Origin: Blattamonas nauphoetae | Lineage: Eukaryota > Preaxostyla > Oxymonadida | Assembly (NCBI GenBank): GCA_033064195.1 | Contig: JARBJD010000215.1 | Coordinates: forward strand, 1 to 64,000 | Length of the DNA stretch: 64,000 nt | Direction: 5' to 3' | The notes under the pieces: generated by a model | What the model was told of the DNA's origin: nothing | Databases searched by the model: none | The model's input: the letters and a program-made list of their open reading frames with translations, nothing else | Part shown: positions 9,847-20,243 of the stretch, one piece after another | Layout: each line of letters begins with the position of its first letter | How positions within the stretch are numbered: position 1 is the first letter of the stretch | Made by a program: the position numbers and the translations under genes

Positions 9847-10440
9847 TCATGACCTTTCGTGGTACTTTCTCAAGTGAGGACGGTCTCCAAAATACAACCA
9901 ATTGTCCAAGCGAACGTAATACTCATTCTTTGTTCGTAAATCGCGATATTTGAATGGCTCAAGTACCTTTGTGTATGTTCCAATGAGTTCACAATTCTCT
10001 TTTTTCAATTCATTTTCAACAAACGATTGTGTGTATCGTTTTCGTTTGTTCTGATGAGTTCTGAATCCTTTCATCCATTTTGATGGGATTACTATCCATT
10101 CAATTCCTTCATGTCGATATGATACTGGAGTACTTGAATGAGTGTATTCAGAAATGAGTTCACAATTCTCATTTTTCATTGATTCAATAAGCTTCTCTTT
10201 TGTACAACGATTTGCTGGTCGAAGATATTTCTGGCGATTCAGATGTGGTCTGTATCCTTTGACGAAACTATTGACGTACACTTGATAAGTTTCATCTGGT
10301 TTCTCTTCGAGATAGTATTCGAAAGTGCTTCCTGTGAGATATGTTGTTCCTTGTCGATTGAGAGTTGGAGGTGATTTCATTTTCAAATCTTCTTTGTCCA
10401 AAATTTCCAGTAGTTGTGTTGGTGTCAAGACGCTGCTCAT
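9847..10440 (-). CDS. Polinton-borne protein with repeated 55-60 aa module, longer paralogue
   Basis: A 197-aa protein starting at the ATG at 10440, chosen because the AT-rich start motif abuts it. Residues about 85-197 hold two modules like those of the 129-aa protein (KNENCELISEYTHSSTPVSY and KKENCELIGTYTKVLEPFKY, each followed by a W...PH or W...TH ending). The first 80 residues look like a third, degenerate module (YQVYVNSFVKGYRPH). The shared block YTQSFVENELKK is identical in both proteins. Function unknown; the repeats suggest nucleic-acid binding. It is separated from its paralogue by 2.5 kb of non-coding DNA. Confidence 0.6.
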   Translation of the reverse strand: MSSVLTPTQLLEILDKEDLKMKSPPTLNRQGTTYLTGSTFEYYLEEKPDETYQVYVNSFVKGYRPHLNRQKYLRPANRCTKEKLIESMKNENCELISEYTHSSTPVSYRHEGIEWIVIPSKWMKGFRTHQNKRKRYTQSFVENELKKENCELIGTYTKVLEPFKYRDLRTKNEYYVRLDNWLYFGDRPHLRKYHERS

Positions 10441-10461
10441 TTTATACAAATTAAAAAATTG
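10441..10461 (-). promoter_or_regulatory. start-site motif TTTTTTAATTTGTATAAAATG
   Basis: Matches the motif at 7279 except for TAAAATG in place of TAAATG. It fixes the start of the 197-aa protein at 10440. Confidence 0.65.
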
Positions 10462-10755
10462 AATAAAAAAAGAAATCGACGTTGTTTTCTAAAAGTACTC
10501 AAAAAAAGCTTCAAAAAAGACACTTTTCAAGAGGTCCGTTTTTCGCCTTTATTTTTGAATTTACGGCCAAATATTGACTACTCTGAAATGTCAATATTTT
10601 CAGTAGTAAGTGAGATGGAAATTAGAATGAGTCATATTAAAAAAAATCAATTGGCTCTGAGATTCAAAATGATTTCTCGTTCCAATTCTCCTAGGAGTAT
10701 CACCTATGCCAGTTTGGTTCCCATTTCGCTTATACCACTACTGGACTGTCAGACC

Positions 10756-11332
10756 GGCATGGGTTTAGTATAGCTGGTGAAGTTTAGTATAGCTGGTGGT
10801 GGTTTAATATAGCTGGTGGCGGTTTAGTATAGCTGGTTGTGACATATCACTAAAAGTTGGTCATCTGGGGGTAATAACATACAAAATCGTTCCATTTCCT
10901 TCTTGTCATCTCTATTCACAACAATAGCGAGAGGCGGAACAGTCAGTGGAGGATAGGCCCTTCAAAAATGTGAGGCGAAAATCAGAAATCCTTGATAATA
11001 ATCACTTCACAGGACAAGTATGTTCACTTTATTTTGATTCCTGTCTGTTTTGCACATTATTTTGTCAAAAACATATTATTTTTCTAAATCGATATTCATA
11101 GAGCGAAAAAAGTGCAATCTTTTTTGATCAATCTTGATCGGAGGAATTGAGACTTTTCATGACTTTTATGCGGTTTTTTCACTTCTACACCTTCTCTGGG
11201 GATCTCATCCTGACCATATCGGAATACTTTATGGTGATGGCTTCCATATTTCTGGAGAAATCCACCACCAGTCATACTAAACTCGTTGCACCAGCCATAT
11301 TTCAAAACCACCTGCTATATTAAACCCATGCC
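10756..11332. mobile_element. non-autonomous DNA transposon, 577 bp, 8-bp target duplication
   Basis: The ends are inverted copies: GGCATGGGTTTAGTATAGC on the left and, read inward, GGCATGGGTTTAATATAGC on the right. The element is flanked by GTCAGACC at 10748-10755 and again at 11333-11340, an 8-bp target-site duplication. Just inside the left end the unit GTTTAGTATAGCTGGTG is repeated four times; weaker inverted copies lie inside the right end. It has no coding capacity. An 8-bp duplication fits hAT or Merlin-type transposases, but the termini do not decide between them. Confidence 0.75.
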
Positions 11333-11355
11333 GTCAGACCTACCGAATTGGTCCC

Positions 11356-11787
11356 TCAATCAGATGTTTTTTGGATAGAGCTCGCTGATGACGAGATGAA
11401 GAAGAACGAAGTAGATGGGAGGACTCCGTTTTGTGGAAGGAAGTTGCTGTTGAGAGTGGACATCAATCGGCTTAAGAACGCGCAAGGGATCAACAAAGTT
11501 TCCAAATTTTCAAAATCGTCCAACAACTGTATTTCACACCACTCCGGCTCGAGGCTCTTCAGAAACTGAGCAGATTTGTCTTGAAGAACAGTCTCAAAGG
11601 GATATTGGGTCTTCACAAGTGCAACAAGAGAATTGTAGAATGTTGACTTGTCCTCAAAAGATAAGTCTGAGTTCGCATCGAAATTGAGGAATGATTCTTG
11701 CAAGCTGTTAACTGTTGAATGTGATTTCCGTGAGTGCGTCAAAGAGGCATCCGAAGACGTTCTCGAACTAGAATATCCTTTTTTCAT
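11356..11787 (-). pseudogene. N-terminal fragment of solenoid (ARM/HEAT-like) family gene
   Basis: A 143-aa frame whose first 80 residues match the fragment at 19894-20178 (SRKSHSTVNSLQESFLNFD, then QYPFETVLQDKSAQFLKSLE). This corresponds to the N-terminal block of the complete solenoid genes at 40198 and 44759 (SPFLNWSGG... SLVATLKFQPALDGSLETKA). The rest of the roughly 350-aa family length is missing, and the last 40 residues do not match. It ends 24 bp from the 577-bp transposon's right target duplication. Most likely a truncated gene copy. Confidence 0.55.
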
Positions 11788-12443
11788 TGAAAAACGAGGA
11801 GGATCATCCCATTAGTCGTTAGAATAGGAGGAGAGGAACATTTCTGAATGATTGGAGGGTATCAATTTCAAAAGAAACACGACGAAAGAACAAGAAAATG
11901 GATAGCGAGGTGATTTCCGAAGTGATGCAAATGTTGTGTGTGATGGGATGAAGTTCTTTCAAAGAGTGTAGCCGAACGAGTTGTCAACTCTTTCGAGGAC
12001 AGAGTCAAACGAAAGGATGAATAAATGAGACAAGGAGAAAAGAGTCAGATGAATGCAAAAACGAAGAGTGGACTTCGAAAGAGTCAGAAAATACAGAAGT
12101 GCCCAAACGAATGAAGTCCAGTAAACAAGACAAGTTGTGAAACGATCATAGATACAAACTTAAAATGGTGCACGCGCCGAGAGACTTTGAGTAGACTCTG
12201 ATCACCAGCATTCGAATGATGGCTTCGGTTTGTCCAAATCGACAGTGCGATCATTCGAAAGGGAGCAGTTCTCATTCAATTCTCACTCGGCAGGCGGGAG
12301 TTGTGGATTACAGTGACAGGATTCGTTCCTCCCTCCAGCAATGTGAGGAGAGGGGACGAATCGATGGGTGTTGAAGTGTGGAGATACAGATAATGGACAT
12401 GAAATCCAAAATCTTGAGATGAAGTGAGTTCGTCGAATCACTC
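11788..12443. other. intergenic, nothing recognised
   Basis: About 650 bp between the solenoid fragment's start and the 3' end of the surface pseudokinase gene. Only short chance frames; no repeat or RNA gene recognised. Confidence 0.5.
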
Positions 12444-15400
12444 TCACGAGATGAACGTGTGTGTGTTGTCGTTTGAGTCGGGTAGGATGCATTCCAGCGA
12501 TGAGACAAGCGTGTTGAACGAAGGCCTGTTGTTCGGGTCGAGAGAAAGACACGATTCAATCAATTCCTGCATCTGTGCATTCCGCACTCGGTCCATCGGT
12601 GGAAGAGTCCCGATCGCGAGGTGGCGATGGGCATTCACAGCGTCTGTTTCTCCGAACGGCATAAGACCTGTCTCGATTTCCCACAAGACCAGGCCGAGCC
12701 TAAAAACTGCTGCTTGATGAATGTCGATTGGGGTGTCCTGCTTTCCTTGTTCTGGAGCTTGCCATCGCTGACCCTCGTTCGACACGACAGGTCCTCGCTT
12801 CGATTCCTCGCCAACCACAGTTCGAGCAGCTGGTGTCACCTTCCTCGCTGACGTGTCCTCCCCCACTTTCAAGTTTACAGTCTCGTCGCCACCGATCAGG
12901 ATCCAGTGACTCGTCAGTTTCGCAAAGATGTCACACTCCGCTCGGGCGGTGGAAAGGTGTTGGAGCCCTCGAGCAAGAGCGATCTGTGTCACGCGACGAG
13001 ATGAGAGTGGCTTCTTGTCCTCGTGCAGTCGTTTGAAGAGTGTCTCTGTTTTAGGGACAGTACGAATCTCAAACACCATTCCACAGTGAAGCGCTTCCAC
13101 AAAACCGAGCTGAGTCGCATTCGCAGCTGACGAGTCGATCCCATCCGTCTTGTTGTCAGCCCACGTTTGATTTGTGCGGAGGCCGATGTGTTCCGCAGAA
13201 GTTGCGTCACGCACAGAATCCGTTTCAAATTCGACTTCCACTTTGTCTTCGACGTCCATCTCTTGTCTGGGTTGATCGGGGATCTTGTTTTGTTTGTGGT
13301 TCTTTCGTCGACAGCAAACAATTGCAACAACCAACAAAATCAGAAACAGGAGGGATAGAGAGATCACGAGAGGAAGCAACCAGTTCATGTTCTCCTTCAC
13401 TGCTTGCGACCGTCTCTCTGCTGCGTTCTTCTGGATCACGAACGATGTGGTTGTGATCTCATCTTTCCCAAAAGCGAGTCGGCCACGCCATTCCAGTGAA
13501 GGGTCGAGCTTGGAGAGAGAAGAGAGGGGAAGAGACAGTTCGATGTTAGTTTCGGTGAATGATTTGGTTGAGTCGTCGGTGAGTGGACGCTGATCTTTCA
13601 TTCCCTCCTTTCCTTCTTTCGAGATCTCAAACACTTCAAGGAAGAGAGAGCATGGAATCAGTGTTGTTCCTTCTATTGACACTTCAAATCCCGTCTTCTC
13701 TGTGTTGAGTTTGCTCGTCGACGATGAAGAGAGTGTTGGGATGAAGAACGATTTTGCAGAATCAACAAGAGTCGAGGCGAGAGTGCATTCGTCAGCAGAA
13801 ATCCACGCCGACGGCAAGTCTTTCGATCCATCCCCTCCACTCAGACTCCCAATCTCAATCTCTCCCCCCTCCGAGCAAATCAGGTTGTGGTGAAGAGAAG
13901 GGAATGGAGAAGATTTTGGAGTGTTCGAGTCGAACGAAGACGATCGGATGGTCAGGTCGCCTCCCTTCATTTTGATTGCGCCTTGGGAGAGATGACACAG
14001 CTGTGTTGATGTGATCGTCGTCGTTGCATCCATCAAATTGAGAATTCCACTCTCCCACAAACACAGATCAGAATTTGTTTCGAGGTTGGATGGTGGAGAG
14101 GATGAGTGTCCAGTGAATGAACACATTTCGATCGTCAAGTGTCCACCAACCATTCGGATGAAGATGAGAGAGGGCGAGTCAGAGAGAACCACATCAACTT
14201 GATGAATCCACAGGCGACCTCCAGAAACATCAACCATTCCCTCCCCGTCCAATTCTGACAACGATGAAGGAGACACAAACAGTTCTGGTTTCGTCGACGG
14301 TCCTGATTCAATCACAACGTCATGTGGAGACAATAGCCTGATTGGATCTGTCTGTGTCGTGTTGTGAACGATTGAGATCGACAACGACAAAATCTCAATC
14401 CCTTCCACAATCTCCCATCCATCCTCAATCGAAGCGCACGGTCGGTTGAAATCCCCACAGAACAACGACGAATCTGACGACGATCCAGAATCGATATAAA
14501 CGACGAAAGGATGCGCAAGAGGACCAGTTGTGTCTGAGACAGCAGAATCGAAGAGTGTCTCCCCATCATCCTCGTCCATCGCTTCAATCGAGGTGATTTG
14601 GTATTTCGTGTTGTGTTGGAGTGTCGTTGGCCATCCAATTTGCATTTCGGAAGATTTGGCTTCAGTTTCTGAGGTGATTGTCACGATGAAGGAGAGCGAG
14701 TTGTTCAGAGTGACATTCAGTGAGCTTCCCACAATCAGATCTGTTCCTGTGAATGTCACAAAGCAGACAGTGTGCAGTGTGTTCGAGAAGATGAACTCCA
14801 TTTTGGTGATGGTTGGGGGGAGAGGAACGACAATCGTAATTCCATCTTCCGTTAGAAACCCACTCGATTCTGTCCAGCTCCCTTTCAGCGCATATTCTTC
14901 CCCAAATTTCAGTTGATCTGATGTTTCTTCCGTTCCAACTGCGAACTCAGCTGTGCAGTGCGTATTGTTCTTAATCGTCACATCCGACAACAAATCACAA
15001 TTTGTATTTCCACCTGTCAGACTCACCATTCCTGTTCGAGCGAGGAGAGCACTCCCGTCCAGTGACACAATCATCTTTGTTCGATCTTTGGTCAGACGCC
15101 TCGTTTCCATTCCGACAATCCGAGGAGGTTCAGGCGGAATAGTGAAAGAGGCATCGACATCAACAACAGAAACCTCTCCATCAACTTCGAACTGAGTAAT
15201 CAGATATGTTGTTTCGAATGAGAGCAGAGGGTTGGGTGTTCCGTAGATCAGCACAGAGAGAGTGTGGGTGGTCGAAGAAGAAGCACCAGAGAGTGTCCCT
15301 CTCAATACAATCCCACTACCGGTTGGTGTTGTGCCTTTCATCTTCCAGACTGTCACATTGAAGTCCTTTCCTCCTCCCAACTTCACACCTTTCGGAGTTA

Positions 15401-18400
15401 CAAGGGCTGATTTTTGTTTGTCTCCTCCGAGCGAGCAATCGGCCGATGTGATTCGGAAGGGGGCATCTGGAGTGGAGAATGGCTGTGTCAATACAGCAGC
15501 AGAGACAGAGGAGCTCTTCATTCCAGAAACAGAATATTCTGTTCCATATTTCAGTGAATTTGTCTTCTTGTAGACTTCAACCAGAACGAAGCCAGCTGAG
15601 AGGTTAGCAGGAGTGATGGTGAGGGGAATGGTTTCGGATGGTGTCTGAGTTGTCGTCAGAGTGAGTGTGAAATCTTCTGTTGGCATTCGGGTCGTTGAGA
15701 ATGATACTTGAACAAAATCTGGATTGGAGGAGAGGAAGTCACAGGATATGGACGAAAGAGTTGGCCCGAGTGGTGTCGTGAACGTCGATTCTGAGAACAG
15801 GATGTGTTCATCGTCCTTCACATTCTCCTTTCGAATGATCGACTCGATTGTGTATTCCGTGTCGTACTGCACATATCCGCTTCCTCCAATTGGGATGGTT
15901 GAAGAACCAGCACTCGTCGAGCTGAATAAAATGTCGAAAGTGAGGCCGCATGTGAGTTTGACTGTGTATGTCTTGTCAGACTGTAGATTCGAACCAGAAA
16001 CAGAAAGATCGAAAGTGGATGTGGAGATCTCTTTTGGGACAACGATTGAGGTGATTCGAGGAGGATGAGGCACTTCGATGGAGAGGCCAGTCTTCACAAT
16101 CACCGATGACGAGTCTGCTCCAGCTGACAACACTTTGTATCGCCCCCCAAACACAACATGCGAGTCGTCCTCATTCGATCCAATCGAAAAGTTCACAAAA
16201 CATTTTGTCCATGTCACGTCGAACAGTCCTCCACTCGACTTGATATTCTCAGATGATCCTGAGATCACAACAGCCTGCCCTGACGACGACAATGCACTCC
16301 CGCTCAGCTCAACAATCAACATGTCTTTCTTTCCATTCAGAGTACATTTCGCTTCTTCAATTCGAGGCGGTTCAGCAGGAACAGAGAAAGTGACACCGGC
16401 AGGCAGAAGACAGAGCATGTTAGGAAAGGCGAACTTTGTGATCAGATATTTGGTTCCGAAAGAGAGGAGAGGGTTGGTGGTTCCGAAGATGAGTACAGAG
16501 GAAGTTTGAGCTGTTGAAGAGGATGTAATAGAGAGGTACCCACTCAACTCAATCTCATCACCAGTTGGAGTTGATCCTTCCATCTTCCGAAATGTCATGG
16601 AGAAGTAGTTAGAATATCCCGACATAGTTCCTGCCAGAACGATGAGCGCTGACTTCTGTTCGTCTCCATCAAGCGAGCAATCTGCAGACGTGATCCGAAT
16701 GGGTTCTTTTGGGGTGGAGAATGTGAAATTCTTTGAAAGAAAGGGTTCTTCTTCCGTCAGTCCGTCTGGGTGACGCCAAATCACTTTCATCACTTCGTAG
16801 TTTGTTGCCCAATCCAGTCGTCCTTCAGCTGTCGATGGAAAAAGAGGTGCTGAGCCTGTTAGTGTGTCGGATTCGGAGAGAGTGAGGGATATGTTCCATT
16901 CCTTCACAGTCTTCGCTTTACTCTCTATCAGCATCCAGTATTTCCCTTCCTCCAATCGAACTCCCTTCAATTCAAACTCTGTCGTGTTCCAATCATTCAC
17001 CGTTGTCTCAACTGATTGAATGGTCGGGGGCGGGAAAGGTGTTAGTGTTGAGTTGCGAAGAGTGTATTCTGCACTCGGAAGGATCCCATTCGTTCCGCTC
17101 GAGACGATGGCTGTTCCGACTTTCGACACTTTCGTCAATTGTGACGGATCTCCAAACAAGACATGAACGAGCCGCGGAACATTGGATCCATCCAGCAGAA
17201 CGTTCATTGTTCCTTGGATTGCTTCATCAGTCTCGACTGTTACTATCGCTTGGTCTCCATCGAACGAAATCGTGATTTCTATGATTATGGGTGTTGAAGA
17301 GATCTGGGCGATGAGATCGCCGTATGGACCCGATGTGGAGTCGCACAAAATGAACATGTAGCGTGTGAGTTGGCATCCCGCACCTGAAAAATAGATGTCA
17401 CTTGAGCATCCTCTGAACTGAACGAATGATAGAGACAGAGAAGTAATTCCTTCAGGCTGGAGTGCACCAGCTCGTTGCCTCGCTGAACATTCAACGAAGG
17501 CACTGTTGGAGACGGTGATGATATGTGTAAAGAGATACGCACCGCCAACTGACAAAGCTGAGGAGAGTTCAAAAAAGCATCGGTCAATCGAGATTGAGGA
17601 TGAGAACTCCGCAAAGACACTTCCTGCTGTAGCACTCGTTGAACATTCCGTGAAAGAGGAGTCAGAGAGGGAGAATGGATGCCCGTTGTAGGAGGAATAG
17701 TGGTATTTGATTGCACCACCTCCTTGATCCGTATAAGTGCAGCTGCATTTGTGGAAGAAGCAAGTGCTAATGGTGAGTGATGATGATGGGTCTTTGAGGA
17801 AGATCGCTGCTCCGCCTTCATATCTTCCAGCTGTGACGGTCATCTCGTTGAATGTGGAGAGCGTGAAGGTGACAGAGGTCACATCTGATTTCACTGTCTT
17901 CAGACGACCAATGTGAGTTTGGGTGATGTTTTCAAATGAGAAGTTCAAGTCCTCGTTTGTTTGGCGGATGCAGGATGAGAAGGACGTGTTCAGACAAACT
18001 AAATTCCCTCCCAAGTTCGGCGACATCATTCCTGTCCCGCTGTCATGGTTTGTGCAAGACTCCACCCAACTCCCAACCACGAGCTGACTCACTCCACTTT
18101 CAAACAACTGCTTGCTTGGAGAGAACGAAAACGATGATGTCACATTCACGAGAGTGCTTTCCACCAAACTTGTCTCCATTCGAATTGCACAACCAGAGGC
18201 AGCCAAAGGGGATGCTTGTTCAGTCAGGCCAAACGAGAAGAGAGGACCAGTTCCTCCAATCAGATGTGTCGATTCCAGCGAGAGATCGGTTCCAACGACA
18301 GTGATGGATTCAGCAATGTTGGTTGAGGCAGACCAGTCAAGAGATGGAGAGGAGGTCAATGATGTGTGTGCACCATCGAGACCAACAAATGGAGCAAGAC

Positions 18401-18983
18401 GGTCTGACTTCGAGTGAAGGGTGACAGAACACAGGATGATGGTCGATCCCAAGTTCATGTCTTCATCACTTGACATCCTGACCATGAAAGGAGACGAGTC
18501 GCCAGTTGACGTGATCGAACTCGACAAATAACGGACAGTCGAGGCAACCACCAAACAGACTCCACATCGTTCTGAGTTCAGGATGGCGTGAACTTTGCTC
18601 ATCGAAAAGGTGCTGTTAAGCACCTCAAACATGAATGCTGCGGCAGACAGTCCATAACTACCCACTTTTGGGGTCTGTTTCTGTTCGACTTTGGTTGATG
18701 CTTCATTCGGAGACCATGAAGAAGGTGCTGAACTTGGGTGGATATCGCGTTGGAATAGCAATATCGAACTGTTCCCAATTAGCGTCATTTCTTCCGAGCG
18801 GATCTCAATGCTAGAGGAGATAACCACATTGTCGACGAGTCGCAAAAACTTCGTTTCGAGGCAATCAACAACCATTCTGGTTCCATTGTCGGTGCTTAGA
18901 AGTGACAGAAGAGAGACTGGGGTGTCTGGAATGTGAGATTTGGTGGAGAAGAGGACGGTGACAATGACTAGAAAACTGTTCAT
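12444..18983 (-). CDS. receptor-like surface protein with beta-helix, beta-sandwich repeats, TM and C-terminal pseudokinase
   Basis: A single-exon 2179-aa protein starting at the ATG at 18983. It begins with a hydrophobic signal peptide (NSFLVIVTVLFS). Residues about 40-560 are Ser/Thr-rich with short repeating strands (SSFTECSTSATAGSVF), as in right-handed beta-helix proteins. About 560-1490 holds repeated beta-sandwich-like units of 90-150 aa, each opening with a P-x-I or P-R-I block (PPRIVGMETRRL, PPTITKMEF). At about 1500 a second helix region opens with CGDFNRPCASIEDGW. A TM segment (about 1866-1890) is followed by CCRRK. The tail (about 1990-2170) is kinase-like: RWQAPEQ, then FRLGLVLWEIETGLMPFGE and LDPNNRPSF. 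P-loop, HRD and DFG are not recognisable, so it is probably a pseudokinase. Role: surface recognition or adhesion with a signalling tail, by inference. Confidence 0.85.
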   Translation of the reverse strand: MNSFLVIVTVLFSTKSHIPDTPVSLLSLLSTDNGTRMVVDCLETKFLRLVDNVVISSSIEIRSEEMTLIGNSSILLFQRDIHPSSAPSSWSPNEASTKVEQKQTPKVGSYGLSAAAFMFEVLNSTFSMSKVHAILNSERCGVCLVVASTVRYLSSSITSTGDSSPFMVRMSSDEDMNLGSTIILCSVTLHSKSDRLAPFVGLDGAHTSLTSSPSLDWSASTNIAESITVVGTDLSLESTHLIGGTGPLFSFGLTEQASPLAASGCAIRMETSLVESTLVNVTSSFSFSPSKQLFESGVSQLVVGSWVESCTNHDSGTGMMSPNLGGNLVCLNTSFSSCIRQTNEDLNFSFENITQTHIGRLKTVKSDVTSVTFTLSTFNEMTVTAGRYEGGAAIFLKDPSSSLTISTCFFHKCSCTYTDQGGGAIKYHYSSYNGHPFSLSDSSFTECSTSATAGSVFAEFSSSISIDRCFFELSSALSVGGAYLFTHIITVSNSAFVECSARQRAGALQPEGITSLSLSFVQFRGCSSDIYFSGAGCQLTRYMFILCDSTSGPYGDLIAQISSTPIIIEITISFDGDQAIVTVETDEAIQGTMNVLLDGSNVPRLVHVLFGDPSQLTKVSKVGTAIVSSGTNGILPSAEYTLRNSTLTPFPPPTIQSVETTVNDWNTTEFELKGVRLEEGKYWMLIESKAKTVKEWNISLTLSESDTLTGSAPLFPSTAEGRLDWATNYEVMKVIWRHPDGLTEEEPFLSKNFTFSTPKEPIRITSADCSLDGDEQKSALIVLAGTMSGYSNYFSMTFRKMEGSTPTGDEIELSGYLSITSSSTAQTSSVLIFGTTNPLLSFGTKYLITKFAFPNMLCLLPAGVTFSVPAEPPRIEEAKCTLNGKKDMLIVELSGSALSSSGQAVVISGSSENIKSSGGLFDVTWTKCFVNFSIGSNEDDSHVVFGGRYKVLSAGADSSSVIVKTGLSIEVPHPPRITSIVVPKEISTSTFDLSVSGSNLQSDKTYTVKLTCGLTFDILFSSTSAGSSTIPIGGSGYVQYDTEYTIESIIRKENVKDDEHILFSESTFTTPLGPTLSSISCDFLSSNPDFVQVSFSTTRMPTEDFTLTLTTTQTPSETIPLTITPANLSAGFVLVEVYKKTNSLKYGTEYSVSGMKSSSVSAAVLTQPFSTPDAPFRITSADCSLGGDKQKSALVTPKGVKLGGGKDFNVTVWKMKGTTPTGSGIVLRGTLSGASSSTTHTLSVLIYGTPNPLLSFETTYLITQFEVDGEVSVVDVDASFTIPPEPPRIVGMETRRLTKDRTKMIVSLDGSALLARTGMVSLTGGNTNCDLLSDVTIKNNTHCTAEFAVGTEETSDQLKFGEEYALKGSWTESSGFLTEDGITIVVPLPPTITKMEFIFSNTLHTVCFVTFTGTDLIVGSSLNVTLNNSLSFIVTITSETEAKSSEMQIGWPTTLQHNTKYQITSIEAMDEDDGETLFDSAVSDTTGPLAHPFVVYIDSGSSSDSSLFCGDFNRPCASIEDGWEIVEGIEILSLSISIVHNTTQTDPIRLLSPHDVVIESGPSTKPELFVSPSSLSELDGEGMVDVSGGRLWIHQVDVVLSDSPSLIFIRMVGGHLTIEMCSFTGHSSSPPSNLETNSDLCLWESGILNLMDATTTITSTQLCHLSQGAIKMKGGDLTIRSSSFDSNTPKSSPFPSLHHNLICSEGGEIEIGSLSGGDGSKDLPSAWISADECTLASTLVDSAKSFFIPTLSSSSTSKLNTEKTGFEVSIEGTTLIPCSLFLEVFEISKEGKEGMKDQRPLTDDSTKSFTETNIELSLPLSSLSKLDPSLEWRGRLAFGKDEITTTSFVIQKNAAERRSQAVKENMNWLLPLVISLSLLFLILLVVAIVCCRRKNHKQNKIPDQPRQEMDVEDKVEVEFETDSVRDATSAEHIGLRTNQTWADNKTDGIDSSAANATQLGFVEALHCGMVFEIRTVPKTETLFKRLHEDKKPLSSRRVTQIALARGLQHLSTARAECDIFAKLTSHWILIGGDETVNLKVGEDTSARKVTPAARTVVGEESKRGPVVSNEGQRWQAPEQGKQDTPIDIHQAAVFRLGLVLWEIETGLMPFGETDAVNAHRHLAIGTLPPMDRVRNAQMQELIESCLSLDPNNRPSFNTLVSSLECILPDSNDNTHTFIS

Positions 18984-19893
18984 TGTCAAGCGTGGACCAA
19001 TCTCAATTCCGTTTGCCCAATATCATTTTATTGATGATCAAAATGCTGTGTGTTATCACTGAAGATAGCAATTTTAGATACAGATCTCTTTTCAGCACGT
19101 GATGACAATCAGAGAATCGACGTTAAATTCTCTTCATCCTGCCATCCTTGAAGACAAAAAGACTGCAGTGATGGGAGGATGATCTTGACAGATTGATATT
19201 GGAAGACATGGATCCGGATCAGTCCCGATGATGCAAATTGGATTTGGCTGTGTCTGAATGGTTTTGATTCATTTGGAGGACTTCATTTCGATCGAAAAAC
19301 GAAAATCACTGTGAATGTGACACTACTAGAACTGTATTCGATGATCTTCACGTCGATTAGCTTGATCTCAGTGGTTTTGAGATTCCCCCATTACTTTCAT
19401 TTTTCGTGTCAAATTGACATGAAATGTAGACTCTATGATTGGAGACTCTGTCAACAGTTAGATGACTGTGATATGACCTCAAAACAGGAAACAAAACTCT
19501 GACGAGTCGATCAACCCGGAGACGTGAACTGATGTGGAAGATGCAGCGAAAGCAGTGCCTCATTGACAGTTGTCAGATCATACACACACAAAACGAGAAC
19601 AGACACAGAAGCGGCAGTGAATTCAAATCAAGAGAACGATGAGATGGACTGATTCGAATGAATGTGTGAAAAAAAAGAAGAGGGTGAACAAGAATCCATC
19701 GAAGATGGGCCGATGTGAGATGAGAAAGGTCCCAAATTGAGATGATGGGAGAATGACCTTCTTTAAGATCATTTCACGATGGTTGAATGAGTCGACTACA
19801 GCAGTGATGGCAGGATCACTGAGAAATGCTGGAAATGCGAGGTTGAAACGTCGCAAAGAGATGGGTGATGAGATCTGATTCCACGAGATTAAC
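18984..19893. other. intergenic, nothing recognised
   Basis: About 900 bp upstream of the surface gene. Likely holds its promoter, but I see no conserved motif, repeat or gene. Confidence 0.5.
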
Positions 19894-20178
19894 CTAAATA
19901 GCAGGAGACGAGATGGCGACTGTTCGGCCCCATTTTGGTTCTGGATTCTGTAAAAACCGGGCATCTCCATCTTGAAGTGCTTTATCAAATGGGTATTGAA
20001 CTTTCAAAAGTGGAACAAGTGAACAGAAAAGTGACGATTTGTCAGTGAAGGTCAAATCTGAGTCCGAATCAAAATTCAGGAAAGGTTCAAGCAATGTGTC
20101 CACAGTTGAATGAGATTTCCGTGAATCATTCAGACAGGCAGCAGTGGGTGCGTTCAAAGTGAAAAGTGTTTTTGCCAT
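19894..20178 (-). pseudogene. N-terminal fragment of solenoid family gene
   Basis: 94 aa, matching the fragment at 11356-11787 over its N-terminus (SRKSHSTVDTLLEPFLNFD... KVQYPFDKALQDGDARFLQ), including the flanking sequence just before the start (GAGGAGGATCATCCC). It stops after about one quarter of the family length. It lies back to back with the complete solenoid gene at 20244 on the other strand. Probably a decayed copy; a downstream exon was looked for and not found. Confidence 0.55.
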
Positions 20179-20243
20179 TGAAACGAGAGGAGGATCATCC
20201 CGTTGATTGGTTTAGTCTGTTCTAAAATCTTTTGATTAGGCAA

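Larger units (their letters stand above)
1..10450. mobile_element. Polinton/Maverick element, partial (left end outside window)
   Basis: Five genes on the minus strand (34-345, 415-2394, 2418-6845, 6889-7278, 9847-10440) include the pair that defines Polintons: an rve-type integrase and a protein-primed type family B DNA polymerase. The first four are packed with 24-70 bp gaps and all five share an AT-rich start-site motif, unlike the host genes to the right. Capsid, packaging ATPase and protease genes typical of the family are not visible; they could lie to the left of the window. Terminal inverted repeats could not be seen because one end is missing. The right border is uncertain, somewhere between the last gene and the transposon at 10756. 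The visible genes look whole, which suggests a fairly young copy. Confidence 0.85.
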
